Positions 56,206 through 64,000 of a DNA stretch of 64,000 nucleotides are shown one piece after another. A program made the translations under genes and the position numbers. The stretch covers positions 62,001 to 126,000 of the forward strand of contig AMYZ01000005.1 in the NCBI GenBank assembly GCA_000335715.1, in the 5' to 3' direction. Source of the DNA: a beta proteobacterium L13 (GTDB lineage: Bacteria > Pseudomonadota > Gammaproteobacteria > Burkholderiales > Chromobacteriaceae). The notes beneath the pieces are model-generated. The model did no database searches and was not told where the DNA came from. It saw only the letters and a program-made list of their open reading frames with translations. Each line of letters opens with the position of its first letter. Position 1 is the first letter of the stretch.

Positions 56206-57459
56206 TCAGAGGTTGGCCGCAGGCTGCATGCCACGCGGCAGGAGCAGCCACAAGCGGCCGCTCTGTTTCATGCGCCCGGCGTACAGGCCGGCTTCGGTAC
56301 CAAAGCCAAAGAAAAAGTCGGCACGCACGCCCCCACGGATGGCACCGCCGGTATCCTGCGCGTGCACCAGGCGGTTGAGCGGCCGGGGTGCGCCGTCCAG
56401 CGGCCAGGTGGTAGACAGGTACACCGGCGCGCCCAGCGGGATATAGCGCGGGTCCACGGCCACGCTGTAGCCACCCAGCAATGGCACGCCCATGGCGCCT
56501 AGCGGGCCGTTGTTATCGGCGGGCAGCGTTTTGAAAAACACGTAGCTGGGGTTGGCATTGAACAGCTCCTGCTTGCGCGCAGGGTTGGCCGCAATCCATT
56601 CCTTGATGCTCTGCATGGACACGTCGGACAGCTTCATCTGGCCGTTATCCACCAGCCAACGGCCGATGGACTTGTAACCATGGCCGTTCTGCTCGGCATA
56701 GCCGGCGCGCACATAGCTGCCGTCTTCCAGCTGGATGCGGCCGGAGCCCTGTACCTGCAGAAAGAACAGCTCGGTATCGTCCTCGGCCCAGGCCAGCACC
56801 GGCGCGGTATTGATACCCTTGCCGGCGTTGATCTCGGCACGGGTGTAATACGGCAACAGGCGACCATTGTCGATGCGGCCTTTCAGCGCGCGCGTGCGGC
56901 TATCCACCACAAAATCTTTCGGGTTCACCAGCACTTCGCCCGCGTCGGCGCGGGTTTTGCCGGGTACCACCTGCAGGCGGTTGCCTGCTCCCGGGCGGGC
57001 TACCAGCACGCTGGCCGCCAGCTGCGCGGCGCTGGCATCCAGCACGCGCAGGTCGGCCGGTACGCCATACACGGCATAGGGCGTTTGTGCCGAATGCTGG
57101 TGGCTACCGGCCAGCAGCGGCTCGAAATAGCCGGTAATCAGGCCGTTGCCCGGCTCCACGATGCGCCACGGGGCAAAGCGCGCCTCGTAAAAACGGGTTA
57201 TGGCCGGCAGGTTGGCCGCATCCAGCGTGGCGGCCTCGGCGCAGATATCCTTCCAGGCCGCCCTGCCCTGCAGGCTGCGGCAGCTCAGGCGCAGGCCTTC
57301 CAGGCTTTGCGACGCCATGCTCTGGCCCCAGTCCGGCAGGTCGGCAAAGCTGGCCGCCTGATAACGCACGGCGCTGCTCGCCGGGGGCGTGCTGGTGCTC
57401 AGAGTGGTACAGGCAGACAGGGCCAACAGCGCGGCCAAAGGCAAGATGTGCTTGAGCAT
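56206..57459 (-). CDS. mltA: Membrane-bound lytic murein transglycosylase A
   Basis: 417 residues from MLKHILPLAALLALSACTTL (lipobox Cys17). It cleaves peptidoglycan to 1,6-anhydro products at the outer membrane. GLITGYFEPLLAGS, SGRIQLEDGSYVRAGYAEQNG and the catalytic-Asp region AQDTGGAIRGGVRADFFFG are the MltA and 3D domains. The last codons overlap a copy of the repeat (encoding AAN). The 199-base upstream gap holds a terminator and presumably the promoter. Confidence 0.95.
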   Translation of the reverse strand: MLKHILPLAALLALSACTTLSTSTPPASSAVRYQAASFADLPDWGQSMASQSLEGLRLSCRSLQGRAAWKDICAEAATLDAANLPAITRFYEARFAPWRIVEPGNGLITGYFEPLLAGSHQHSAQTPYAVYGVPADLRVLDASAAQLAASVLVARPGAGNRLQVVPGKTRADAGEVLVNPKDFVVDSRTRALKGRIDNGRLLPYYTRAEINAGKGINTAPVLAWAEDDTELFFLQVQGSGRIQLEDGSYVRAGYAEQNGHGYKSIGRWLVDNGQMKLSDVSMQSIKEWIAANPARKQELFNANPSYVFFKTLPADNNGPLGAMGVPLLGGYSVAVDPRYIPLGAPVYLSTTWPLDGAPRPLNRLVHAQDTGGAIRGGVRADFFFGFGTEAGLYAGRMKQSGRLWLLLPRGMQPAANL

Positions 57460-57607
57460 GGTGTGGGTATGGGACAGCTGGGTCGGTAAGCGGGTTAGCG
57501 GTAGACAGCAGACCGGGCTGTGTCGAGGAAGTTCAGATGGTAATAAACCGCCGGTCAGAAAGGCAAATGACAAATGCCAGCCTGTCGCACTTTTCGCCCT
57601 GTACCAA

Positions 57608-57643
57608 AGCACAAGGGCCAGGCTACTGCCTGGCCCTTGTGCT
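57608..57643 (-). terminator. Terminator of the glutathione peroxidase gene
   Basis: A perfect 16-base-pair stem (AGCACAAGGGCCAGGC and its complement) with a four-base loop lies 15 bases after the stop. The T run is short. Confidence 0.75.
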
Positions 57644-57658
57644 GGCGACTATCAGGAC

Positions 57659-58189
57659 TCAACGCGGTAGCGCGGCGTTCAGCGCCTTGATGAAATCCGG
57701 CGAGTCGGGCTTGGTCAGCGAGCTGAACGCGGTAATGGTCTTGCCGTCGGCCGAAATGATGTACTTGTAGAAGTTCCACTTCGGCGTGGTACCACTGGCT
57801 TCGGCCAGCGCCTGATAAAACGGGTGGGCATTGCTGCCGCGCACGTGTACCCGGCTGGCCATGGGGAAGCTCACGCCAAAATTGCTCTCGCAAAACTGCG
57901 CCACCTCGGCGTCCTTGGCCAGCTCCTGGTTAAAGTCGTCGCTGGGAAAGCCGACCACGACCGCACCCTTGGCCTGGTAGCTTTTCCACACGCTCTGCAG
58001 GCCTTTGTATTGCGGTGTAAAGCCGCACTCGCTGGCGGTATTCACCACCACCACGGCCTTGCCGCTGTAATCGCACAGGTTGATCTTGCCACCCATCAGC
58101 GCGGGCACCTGATGGTTCAGCAGCGGCGGGCAGGCGGCCAGTGCGGCCAACGGTGCCGCCAGGCATAACAGGGCAAGGCGTGGTGTCAT
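57659..58189 (-). CDS. Glutathione peroxidase family protein, exported
   Basis: 176 residues. A signal sequence ends in LAAC (Cys20), so it may be a lipoprotein. The peroxidatic Cys55 sits in VNTASECGFTPQY, and the supporting Gln/Trp are in FPSDDFNQE and PKWNFYKY. Like many bacterial family members it may use thioredoxin rather than glutathione. A thioredoxin gene lies 11 bases upstream on the same strand, which fits that. Confidence 0.9.
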   Translation of the reverse strand: MTPRLALLCLAAPLAALAACPPLLNHQVPALMGGKINLCDYSGKAVVVVNTASECGFTPQYKGLQSVWKSYQAKGAVVVGFPSDDFNQELAKDAEVAQFCESNFGVSFPMASRVHVRGSNAHPFYQALAEASGTTPKWNFYKYIISADGKTITAFSSLTKPDSPDFIKALNAALPR

Positions 58190-58200
58190 GGTGCGGCCTT

Positions 58201-58563
58201 TCAGTCTTGCTGCGCGGCGATCTCGGCGCGCACTTTGTCCATATCCAGGTCGCGGATAGCCTGGATCAGCTGGTCAAACTGGCCGGCCATCATGGCGCCT
58301 GCCTGGTGGAACACCACGATGCCGTCTTTCAACGCCATCAGCGTGGGGATGGAACGAATCTGGAAATGCCCCGCCAGCTCGCGCTCGGCTTCGGTATCGA
58401 TTTTGGCAAACACGATGTCCGGGTGTTTTTCGGCTGCGGCCTCGAACACCGGGCCGAACATCTTGCACGGGCCACACCATTCGGCCCAGAAGTCCAGCAT
58501 TACGATGCCCTCGCGCTCGGCGTAGTCGTTGAAGGTATCGGCGGTAAGGTTGACGTAGCTCAT
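58201..58563 (-). CDS. Thioredoxin
   Basis: 120 residues, one thioredoxin fold. The active site is WCGPC (Cys30, Cys33), and the cis-proline is in IRSIPTLMAL. AGGAAA lies upstream of the start. It is followed by an exported peroxidase gene after 11 bases, so they are likely co-transcribed. Whether it is the main TrxA or a second copy cannot be told here. The 249-base gap upstream (58564-58812) holds one repeat copy at 58730 and nothing else I recognise. Confidence 0.93.
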   Translation of the reverse strand: MSYVNLTADTFNDYAEREGIVMLDFWAEWCGPCKMFGPVFEAAAEKHPDIVFAKIDTEAERELAGHFQIRSIPTLMALKDGIVVFHQAGAMMAGQFDQLIQAIRDLDMDKVRAEIAAQQD

Positions 58564-58812
58564 GCGTATTTCCTGACAGGTTAAACGGCGGCATGCCGCC
58601 CATAGCCTGCAAGATGGCTACCTTTGCGGCCGAATACAAGCGCACGGGGATGGTATTTTTTTATCGGGCTGATAGCGGATACAGTGCTGCGACTGCTACA
58701 GCTGCCAGCTTGGCCGCCACACTTCAGCCGCGGCCAACCTGGCAACCCACAGCGCCCCCGGATGCGCCTGCGGCTTATCCGGGCTAGCCGATAGCCTGCA
58801 TGATGGCGAGCA

Positions 58813-59760
58813 TCAGCCCTGATGGGTGATGCGCCAGCACTGGTGGATTTTCTTGTTGCGGAAGTCTTCCGGCACCGACTGTGCGCTGATGTCGCGCACG
58901 GCGTAGTCGGCCACCAGGCGTTCGTCCAGCGTGAAGCTGCGCAGGTTATTGCTGAAATACAGCACGCCATCCGGCGCCAGCAGGCGCATGGCGCCGTCTA
59001 CCAGCTTGAGCTGGTCGCGCTGTACGTCCAGCTCGTCCATCATTTTCTTGCTGTTGGAAAAACTGGGCGGGTCCATCACGATCAGGTCGAACTGCTTGCC
59101 CGCTACCCAGGCGTCTTCCAGGTACTGGAACACGTCGTCGCGGATCAGCACGTGCTTGGACAAATCCAGCCCGTTCAGCTCGAAGTTGCGGCGGCTCCAG
59201 GCCTGGTAGGTGTTGGACAGGTCTACCGTTTCGCTGGACACCGCGCCGCCGCTGGCGGCGTAGCAGGTAAAGCTGCCGGTGTAGGCAAACAGGTTCAGAA
59301 AGCGCTTGCCGGCGGCTTCTTCGCGCACGCGGCGACGGGTGTTGCGGTGGTCCAGGAACAGGCCGGTATCCAGGTAGGCGTCCAGGTTGACCCAGAAGCG
59401 CTGGCCCTGCTCTTCCACCACAAAGTCTTCACCTTCACGGCCGGTTTTTTCGTACTGGCTTTCGCCTTTCTGGCGGCGGCGGGTTTTCAGCGAAATGTGC
59501 CACAGCGGTACGCCGGTGACCTCGCAGATGGCTTGCTGCACGGCAGCGATCCAGGCCTGGTAGTCGGCGTCTTCGATCTGCCAGCCGGTGTGATACTCCT
59601 GCAGGTGGATGCGGTCGCCGTACAGGTCGATGATCAGCGGGAACTGCGGTACGTCGCGGTCGTACAGGCGCCAGGCGTCCAGGCCGTTACGGCGCGCCCA
59701 TTTGCTGTAGTGCTTGTAATTTTTGGCCAGGCGGCCAGCAAAGGCCGATACGTCTACCAT
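58813..59760 (-). CDS. RlmK-like 23S rRNA methyltransferase (stand-alone)
   Basis: 315 residues. SAM-dependent methyltransferase with LNLFAYTGSFTCYAA (motif I) and LIVMDPPSFSNSKKM (DPPxF). It resembles the C-terminal (RlmK) half of E. coli RlmKL, which makes m7G2069 in 23S rRNA. The RlmL half with its THUMP domain is absent, so this is the split form. AGAGG lies six bases before the start. Confidence 0.87.
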   Translation of the reverse strand: MVDVSAFAGRLAKNYKHYSKWARRNGLDAWRLYDRDVPQFPLIIDLYGDRIHLQEYHTGWQIEDADYQAWIAAVQQAICEVTGVPLWHISLKTRRRQKGESQYEKTGREGEDFVVEEQGQRFWVNLDAYLDTGLFLDHRNTRRRVREEAAGKRFLNLFAYTGSFTCYAASGGAVSSETVDLSNTYQAWSRRNFELNGLDLSKHVLIRDDVFQYLEDAWVAGKQFDLIVMDPPSFSNSKKMMDELDVQRDQLKLVDGAMRLLAPDGVLYFSNNLRSFTLDERLVADYAVRDISAQSVPEDFRNKKIHQCWRITHQG

Positions 59761-59838
59761 GAAAAACCTCTTTTGAAATGCAGCGCGCCGGAGGGCATCC
59801 GGCGCGGGGGAATGCGGGTGGCCAGGGTTGGCCGCAGG

Positions 59839-60336
59839 CTAGCCTTGCTGCTGATAGTAGTTCACCAGCTTGCGGTACACCGGCTCGGGCACGTACTGGC
59901 GAATCATCTGCTCCCAGCCGGCGGGGCCCATCAGGCCTTTTACCATGGTAGACGATACCTCGGCATATTCACGTGGTGGCAGCAGGAAAATGGTGGTGAT
60001 GTCGGCGTGCAGGTCGGAGTTGATGTAGCGCATGGTGCGCTCGTACTCGTAGTCGGTGGCCGTACGGATACCGCGCACGATGTAGTTGGCATCGATGCTT
60101 TGCGCGTAGTTCACCAGAAACTGGTTTTCGAATACCTCCACCTTCAGCTTGGAAAAGCCGCGCGTGACGGCACGCAGCATGTCCAGTCGCTCTTCCACAT
60201 CGAAAGTGCAGCGCTTTTCCGGGTTCACCCCGATGGCCACCACCAGCTCGTCGAACAGGTCAACGGCTTCGCGGATCATCCACAGATGACCATTGGTGAC
60301 CGGGTCGAAACTACCGGCGTAGACAGCTCGCTTCAA
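59839..60336 (-). CDS. coaD: Phosphopantetheine adenylyltransferase
   Basis: 165 residues from a likely TTG start (AAGGA nine bases upstream), giving the family N-terminus [17 protein letters not shown]. It is the fourth step of coenzyme A synthesis. The nucleotidyltransferase T/HxGH motif is TNGH, and the second ATP motif is around [13 protein letters not shown]. An in-frame ATG ten codons upstream (60366) is an alternative. Confidence 0.93.
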   Translation of the reverse strand: MKRAVYAGSFDPVTNGHLWMIREAVDLFDELVVAIGVNPEKRCTFDVEERLDMLRAVTRGFSKLKVEVFENQFLVNYAQSIDANYIVRGIRTATDYEYERTMRYINSDLHADITTIFLLPPREYAEVSSTMVKGLMGPAGWEQMIRQYVPEPVYRKLVNYYQQQG

Positions 60337-60424
60337 TTGACGCTTTCCTTTGTGGGTATGAGGCATGGCGGAATGTATCCTGCTTGAACAGGGGGGAACA
60401 AGGCATTTATTGCTGCACTGCAGT

Positions 60425-60462
60425 AAAAAAGCGCCGCAGCGGTGTTTTCACCACTGCGGCGC
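60425..60462 (-). terminator. Terminator of the dpp operon
   Basis: On the minus strand a 14-base stem (one wobble) around GAAAA is followed by six T residues, 18 bases after the dppF stop. Confidence 0.9.
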
Positions 60463-60480
60463 CATTTTAACGCAGCCTTA

Positions 60481-61455
60481 TCAGGCGTTGATGGTTTCTG
60501 CGTGATGGCAGGCCACTTCTCGCCCCAACAAGGTGCGCAGCTGCGGTACTTCCTGGCTGCACTGCGCGCTGGCGTACGGGCAGCGCTTGTGGAAGGCGCA
60601 GCCGGTAGGCGGGTTCAGCGGGCTGGGCAGCTCGCCCTGGATCTTGATCTTCACGCGGCGGTCTTCCTCGTGAATGGACGGTGTGGCCGACAGTAGCGCT
60701 TGCGTGTACGGGTGCAACGGCTTGTCGTAGATCACCTCTTTGGTACCCACTTCTACCGCACGGCCCAGGTACATCACCATCAGGTCGTCGGCCACGTGCT
60801 CCACTACCGCCAGGTTGTGCGAGATGAACACGTAGGCGGTGTTGAACTCGTCCTGCAGGTCCATGAACAGGTTCAGCACTTGCGCCTGGATGGACACGTC
60901 CAGCGCCGAGGTCGGCTCGTCGGCTACCACGATTTGCGGTTGCAGCATCATGGCGCGCGCAATGGCGATACGCTGGCGCTGGCCGCCGGAGAACATGTGC
61001 GGGTAGCGGTAGTAGTGCTCGGGGCGCAGGCCGACGCGCTTCATCATGGCGCGCACTTTTTCCTCACGCTCTTTGGCGCTCAGATTGGTGTTGATCAGCA
61101 GCGGCTCGCCCAGCTGGTCGCCGATTTTCTGGCGCGGGTTCAGCGAAGCGTACGGGTTCTGGAACACCATCTGTACCTTGCTGCGCAGGGCCTTGAGCTG
61201 GGCTTTGCTGGCCTTGGCAATATCCACGCCTTCCAGCACCAGCGAGCCGGCAGTGGGGGCTTCGATCAGCGTGAGCTGGCGTGCCAGCGTGGACTTGCCA
61301 CAGCCGGATTCGCCCACCACAGCCAGCGTTTTGCCGGCCTTGAGCTCGAACGACACGCCGTTCAGCGCCTTGACCATGGCTTTGGGCTTCAAAAAGCCCT
61401 GCGAGACTTCGTAGTGACGGGTCAGGTCGCAAGCCTGCATGACGGTATGGCTCAT
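60481..61455 (-). CDS. dppF: Dipeptide ABC transporter ATP-binding protein DppF
   Basis: 324 residues. Walker [10 protein letters not shown], signature [15 protein letters not shown], Walker [13 protein letters not shown], and the C-terminal oligopeptide/dipeptide domain with Cys-rich [14 protein letters not shown]. It energises peptide import with DppD. The ATG overlaps the dppD stop by four bases. GGAGG lies upstream. Confidence 0.95.
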   Translation of the reverse strand: MSHTVMQACDLTRHYEVSQGFLKPKAMVKALNGVSFELKAGKTLAVVGESGCGKSTLARQLTLIEAPTAGSLVLEGVDIAKASKAQLKALRSKVQMVFQNPYASLNPRQKIGDQLGEPLLINTNLSAKEREEKVRAMMKRVGLRPEHYYRYPHMFSGGQRQRIAIARAMMLQPQIVVADEPTSALDVSIQAQVLNLFMDLQDEFNTAYVFISHNLAVVEHVADDLMVMYLGRAVEVGTKEVIYDKPLHPYTQALLSATPSIHEEDRRVKIKIQGELPSPLNPPTGCAFHKRCPYASAQCSQEVPQLRTLLGREVACHHAETINA

Positions 61456-62426
61456 GAGGCCTCCTTATCGAACAGCGGGTAGAAGCAACGCACGGCGCCG
61501 TGCGGGTGCGGGGTAATGGCCGGGCGCTCGTCACGGCAGCGCGGCTGCACGTGCGGGCAGCGCGGGCTCAGCAGACAGCCTTTGGGGCGGTCGTACTGGC
61601 CGGGCACAATGCCGGGCAGCGTGGTCAGGCGGTGCGCACCCTTGCTGTGCTCGGGGATGGACGACAACAGGGCGTGGGTGTACGGGTGTACCGGCTGGCG
61701 GAACAGCTGTGGCACCACGCCTTCTTCGGCTACCTGGCCGGCATACATCACCGCCACGCGGTGCGCTACCTCGGCAATCACCGCCAGATCGTGGGTGATC
61801 ATCAGCAGCGCCATATTGCGCTCTTTTTGCAGGTTCACCAGCAGGTCCATGATCTGGGCCTGGATGGTCACGTCCAGCGCGGTGGTGGGCTCGTCGGCGA
61901 TCAGCAGCTTGGGGTTACAGGCCAGTGCCACGGCAATCATCACGCGCTGGCTCATGCCGCCGGACAACTGGTGCGGGTAGGCTTCCAGCCGGCTCTTGGG
62001 CGCCGGGATTTCTACCAGCTCCATCAGCTCCAGCGCACGGGCTTTCAGCTCGGCGCCGCGCAGGCCCTGGTGGACTTTCAGCACCTCCATGATCTGGTAA
62101 CCCACGGTGTAGCTGGGGTTAAGCGAGGTCATCGGGTCCTGGAAGATCATGGCGATGTCTTTGCCCACGATCTTGCGGCGCTCTTTGGCACTGATGGTGA
62201 GCAGGTTTTTGCCGTCAAACTCCAGCTGGTCGGCCACGATGCGGCCCTGGCCTTCCAACAGGCCCATCATGGCCATCATGGTCACCGATTTGCCCGAACC
62301 GGATTCGCCGACAATGCCCACGATCTCGCCCTGGTTGACGGTGAGGTCCAGGCCTTCTACTGCGCGGAAAGGGTTGGCCGCATTGCCAAACTCTACCGAC
62401 AGGTTCTTGATTTGCAACAGACTCAT
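61452..62426 (-). CDS. dppD: Dipeptide ABC transporter ATP-binding protein DppD
   Basis: 324 residues. Walker A GESGSGKS, signature [12 protein letters not shown], Walker [13 protein letters not shown], and the Cys-rich C-terminal domain [14 protein letters not shown]. It pairs with DppF. AGGGG lies seven bases before the ATG. It follows dppC by nine bases. Confidence 0.95.
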   Translation of the reverse strand: MSLLQIKNLSVEFGNAANPFRAVEGLDLTVNQGEIVGIVGESGSGKSVTMMAMMGLLEGQGRIVADQLEFDGKNLLTISAKERRKIVGKDIAMIFQDPMTSLNPSYTVGYQIMEVLKVHQGLRGAELKARALELMELVEIPAPKSRLEAYPHQLSGGMSQRVMIAVALACNPKLLIADEPTTALDVTIQAQIMDLLVNLQKERNMALLMITHDLAVIAEVAHRVAVMYAGQVAEEGVVPQLFRQPVHPYTHALLSSIPEHSKGAHRLTTLPGIVPGQYDRPKGCLLSPRCPHVQPRCRDERPAITPHPHGAVRCFYPLFDKEAS

Positions 62427-62435
62427 GATTTCCCC

Positions 62436-63359
62436 TTACGCCGCGCGCTTCATTTTCGGGTCCAGCGCGTCACGCAGGCCATCACCCATCAGGTTGATCG
62501 ACAGCACGGCCAGCAGAATGGTGAGGCCAGGCATCAGCACCACCCACCAGGCGCTGGTCATGTAATCACGCGCGCTGGACAGCATGGTGCCCCACTCCGG
62601 GGTAGGTGGCTGTACGCCCATGCCCAAAAAGCCCAGTGCCGAGATTTCCAGAATGGCGGCCGAGAAGCTCATGGTGGCATGCACGATCAGCGGTGCCATG
62701 CAGTTGGGCAGCACGGTAACGAACATCAGGCGCAGCAGGCCGGCGCCGGATACCCGGGCAGCGGTCACGTAGTCGCGGTTCAGCTCGGTCATGGCCGAGG
62801 CGCGTGTCAGGCGCACATAGCCCGGCAGGCCCACAACGGCAATGGCGATCATGGCGTTGACCAGGCCAGGCCCCAGAATGGCCATGATGGCGATGGCCAG
62901 CAGCAGCGACGGCAGGGCCATCATGATGTCCATCAGGCGCATGATCAGGCCGCCCATCACTTTGGGGAAAAATGCGGCCAACAGGCCCAGGATCACGCCC
63001 GGTACCAGCGACAGCAACACTGAGATCAGGCTGATCAGCAGCGACATCTGCGCGCCGTGGAACAGGCGCGCCATGATGTCGCGGCCCAGCTCGTCGGTAC
63101 CCAGCAGGAACTGGCTGCTGCCACCCTGCGCCCACGATGGCGGGGTCAGCAGGTGGTCGCGGTATTGCTCCAGCGGGTCGTGCGGCGAAATCAGGCCGGC
63201 AAACAGTGCACAGAACAGCACGATGGACATAAAGACCAGGCCGGCTACCGCGCCCTTGTTCTGGCTGAAGCTTTGCCAGAACTCCTTGAATGGCGACGGG
63301 TAAGTCAGTGCCGGGTCATCGTTGGCCGCAAGCTGCGGCGATGTATTCACATTAGCCAT
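62436..63359 (-). CDS. dppC: Dipeptide ABC transporter permease DppC
   Basis: 307 residues with six transmembrane helices. The cytosolic EAA-like loop is GYVRLTRASAMTELNRDYVTAAR, and the N-terminal OppC domain is visible. It forms the membrane channel with DppB, whose stop is 12 bases upstream. Confidence 0.95.
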   Translation of the reverse strand: MANVNTSPQLAANDDPALTYPSPFKEFWQSFSQNKGAVAGLVFMSIVLFCALFAGLISPHDPLEQYRDHLLTPPSWAQGGSSQFLLGTDELGRDIMARLFHGAQMSLLISLISVLLSLVPGVILGLLAAFFPKVMGGLIMRLMDIMMALPSLLLAIAIMAILGPGLVNAMIAIAVVGLPGYVRLTRASAMTELNRDYVTAARVSGAGLLRLMFVTVLPNCMAPLIVHATMSFSAAILEISALGFLGMGVQPPTPEWGTMLSSARDYMTSAWWVVLMPGLTILLAVLSINLMGDGLRDALDPKMKRAA

Positions 63360-63371
63360 GTTTCTACCTGC

Positions 63372-64000
63372 TTATTTGGCGTGACGGATGCGCGGGTTGG
63401 CGATGCCGTACAGGATGTCGACGACGAAGTTGGTGAGAATCACCAGCGTGGCCACAATCAGGATGCCGTTTTGCACCACCGGGTAATCGCGGCGGCCAAT
63501 CGCTTCGATCAGCCATTTACCGATGCCGGGCCAGGAGAAGATGGTTTCGGTCAGCACCGCGCCACCCATCAGCGTACCCACTTGCAGGCCGATCACGGTC
63601 AGCACCGGAATCAGCGCGTTACGCAGGGTGTGGATGAAGATCACGCGTGCCGGCGACAGGCCTTTGGCGCGGGCGGTACGCACGTAGTCTTCGCGCAGTA
63701 CTTCCAGCATGGACGAGCGCGTCATCCGTGCGATGGTAGCCAGCGGGATGGTACCCAGCACGATGGTGGGCAGGATCAGGTGCATCACCGCGTCCTTGAA
63801 GGCACCGGCGTTGATTTCCGGGTCCAGCGCCTCGGCACGCCAGGCGTCGATCAGCATGAAGCCGGTTTGCGGCTGCACATCGAACATCAAATCGATACGG
63901 CCCGATACCGGCGTCCAGCCCAGAAATACCGAGAAGAACATCACCGCCAGCAGGCCCCACACGAAGATAGGCATGGAGAAGCCGGTAAGCGACAAGCCCA
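63372..64000 (-). CDS. dppB: Dipeptide ABC transporter permease DppB (C-terminal part, cut by window end)
   Basis: The last ~209 residues of a peptide permease, with the EAA loop EDYVRTARAKGLSP and C-terminal helices ending NPRIRHAK. About 120 N-terminal residues and the peptide-binding protein gene dppA, if present, lie beyond the window. The internal ATG at 63995 is not the true start. Confidence 0.93.
   Translation of the reverse strand, partial: GLSLTGFSMPIFVWGLLAVMFFSVFLGWTPVSGRIDLMFDVQPQTGFMLIDAWRAEALDPEINAGAFKDAVMHLILPTIVLGTIPLATIARMTRSSMLEVLREDYVRTARAKGLSPARVIFIHTLRNALIPVLTVIGLQVGTLMGGAVLTETIFSWPGIGKWLIEAIGRRDYPVVQNGILIVATLVILTNFVVDILYGIANPRIRHAK

Larger units (their letters stand above)
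1696..63329. repeat. Dispersed repeat family TGCGGCCAAC (candidate DNA uptake sequence), 64 sites
   Basis: Core GCGGCCAAC on the plus strand starts at 2282, 4489, 4783, 9957, 12871, 13597, 14373, 16137, 18760, 19699, 23293, 25178, 26578, 26991, 28429, 30739, 31157, 33068, 33607, 34851, 35344, 36479, 40007, 41381, 42618, 44180, 45201, 45321, 46028, 47793, 48794, 53503, 55643, 58143, 58730, 62974. As GTTGGCCGC (minus orientation) it starts at 1696, 3375, 4008, 4590, 6253, 9761, 15316, 18340, 18769, 24415, 27096, 28444, 30466, 32786, 34472, 36655, 45626, 49941, 50199, 51704, 54382, 55484, 56212, 56584, 57211, 59827, 62373, 63321. Counted by eye. 51 of 64 have T before the core, 31 have C after it. 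Best form TGCGGCCAACCTT at 1696, 14373, 16137, 19699, 25178, 32786 and 42618. Confidence 0.9.

Noticed and set aside
1696-63329. Explaining the TGCGGCCAAC repeat by codon usage
   Set aside because: Copies occur in different reading frames, on both strands of genes and in intergenic DNA.

Overview
The window is G+C-rich (about 60% by eye) and densely coded chromosomal DNA. It looks like a free-living, flagellated member of the Betaproteobacteria, most likely order Neisseriales, Chromobacteriaceae type (Chromobacterium, Vogesella, Aquitalea and relatives). The reasons are the gene orders accB-accC-prmA-zinc-ribbon/DUF3426, grxC-secB-gpsA, hom-thrC and flgA-flgM-flgN, and the similarity of the proteins to that group as far as I recognise them. 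There is no rRNA, phage, insertion sequence or CRISPR array. It reads as a core-genome segment.

Layout. 1-2988: end of a LysR regulator divergent from a PACE drug-efflux pump, a membrane diguanylate cyclase, and a D-2-hydroxyacid dehydrogenase. 3180-7059: selO and ygiQ. 7282-10970: a chemoreceptor, a periplasmic binding protein and a DUF1615 lipoprotein. 11129-12677: lysC followed by tRNA-Ser, tRNA-Arg and tRNA-Glu on the minus strand. 12942-15913: a CheY-like protein, srkA, an unknown protein and a cation-efflux protein. 16013-18710: lutABC for L-lactate oxidation. 18828-21323: an RhlE-type RNA helicase and a CobD/CbiB-like membrane protein. 21399-22947: flgA, flgM and flgN with a FliA-type promoter in front of flgM. 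23098-25176: a GDSL esterase autotransporter. 25291-29783: hom, a small lipoprotein, thrC and an AlaA-type aminotransferase.

29957-31088: a Mth938-like protein, a GlpM-like protein and an AhpD-like protein. 31230-37050: a compact minus-strand run queA, DUF971, ubiE, VanY-like, OmpA-like, SMR, ubiJ, ubiB. 37339-42533: aroQ, accB, accC, prmA, a DUF3426 protein and a thiol-peroxidase-like protein that has lost both redox cysteines. 42632-48496: grxC, secB, an SH3 protein, gpsA, then priA and dacB. 48856-51829: hemE, an MscS channel and a ClpP-like lipoprotein. 51886-60336: an RND efflux pair, mltA, a glutathione peroxidase, thioredoxin, an RlmK-like methyltransferase and coaD. 60481-64000: dppB (partial), dppC, dppD, dppF.

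The most striking signal is not a gene. The 10-mer TGCGGCCAAC (longer consensus TGCGGCCAACCTT) recurs through the whole window. I found 64 copies of the 9-base core GCGGCCAAC by eye, 51 of them preceded by T. That is about one per kilobase, in both orientations, in several reading frames and between genes. Two sites form head-to-head inverted pairs behind genes. Density and placement resemble the DNA uptake sequences of Neisseria and the uptake signal sequences of Haemophilus, but the motif is not related to the Neisseria GCCGTCTGAA family. I propose it as a candidate uptake-type sequence of this lineage. Secondary points of interest are DnaA-box matches around priA and hemE, the cysteine-less thiol peroxidase homologue, and a lipoprotein gene embedded in the threonine operon.
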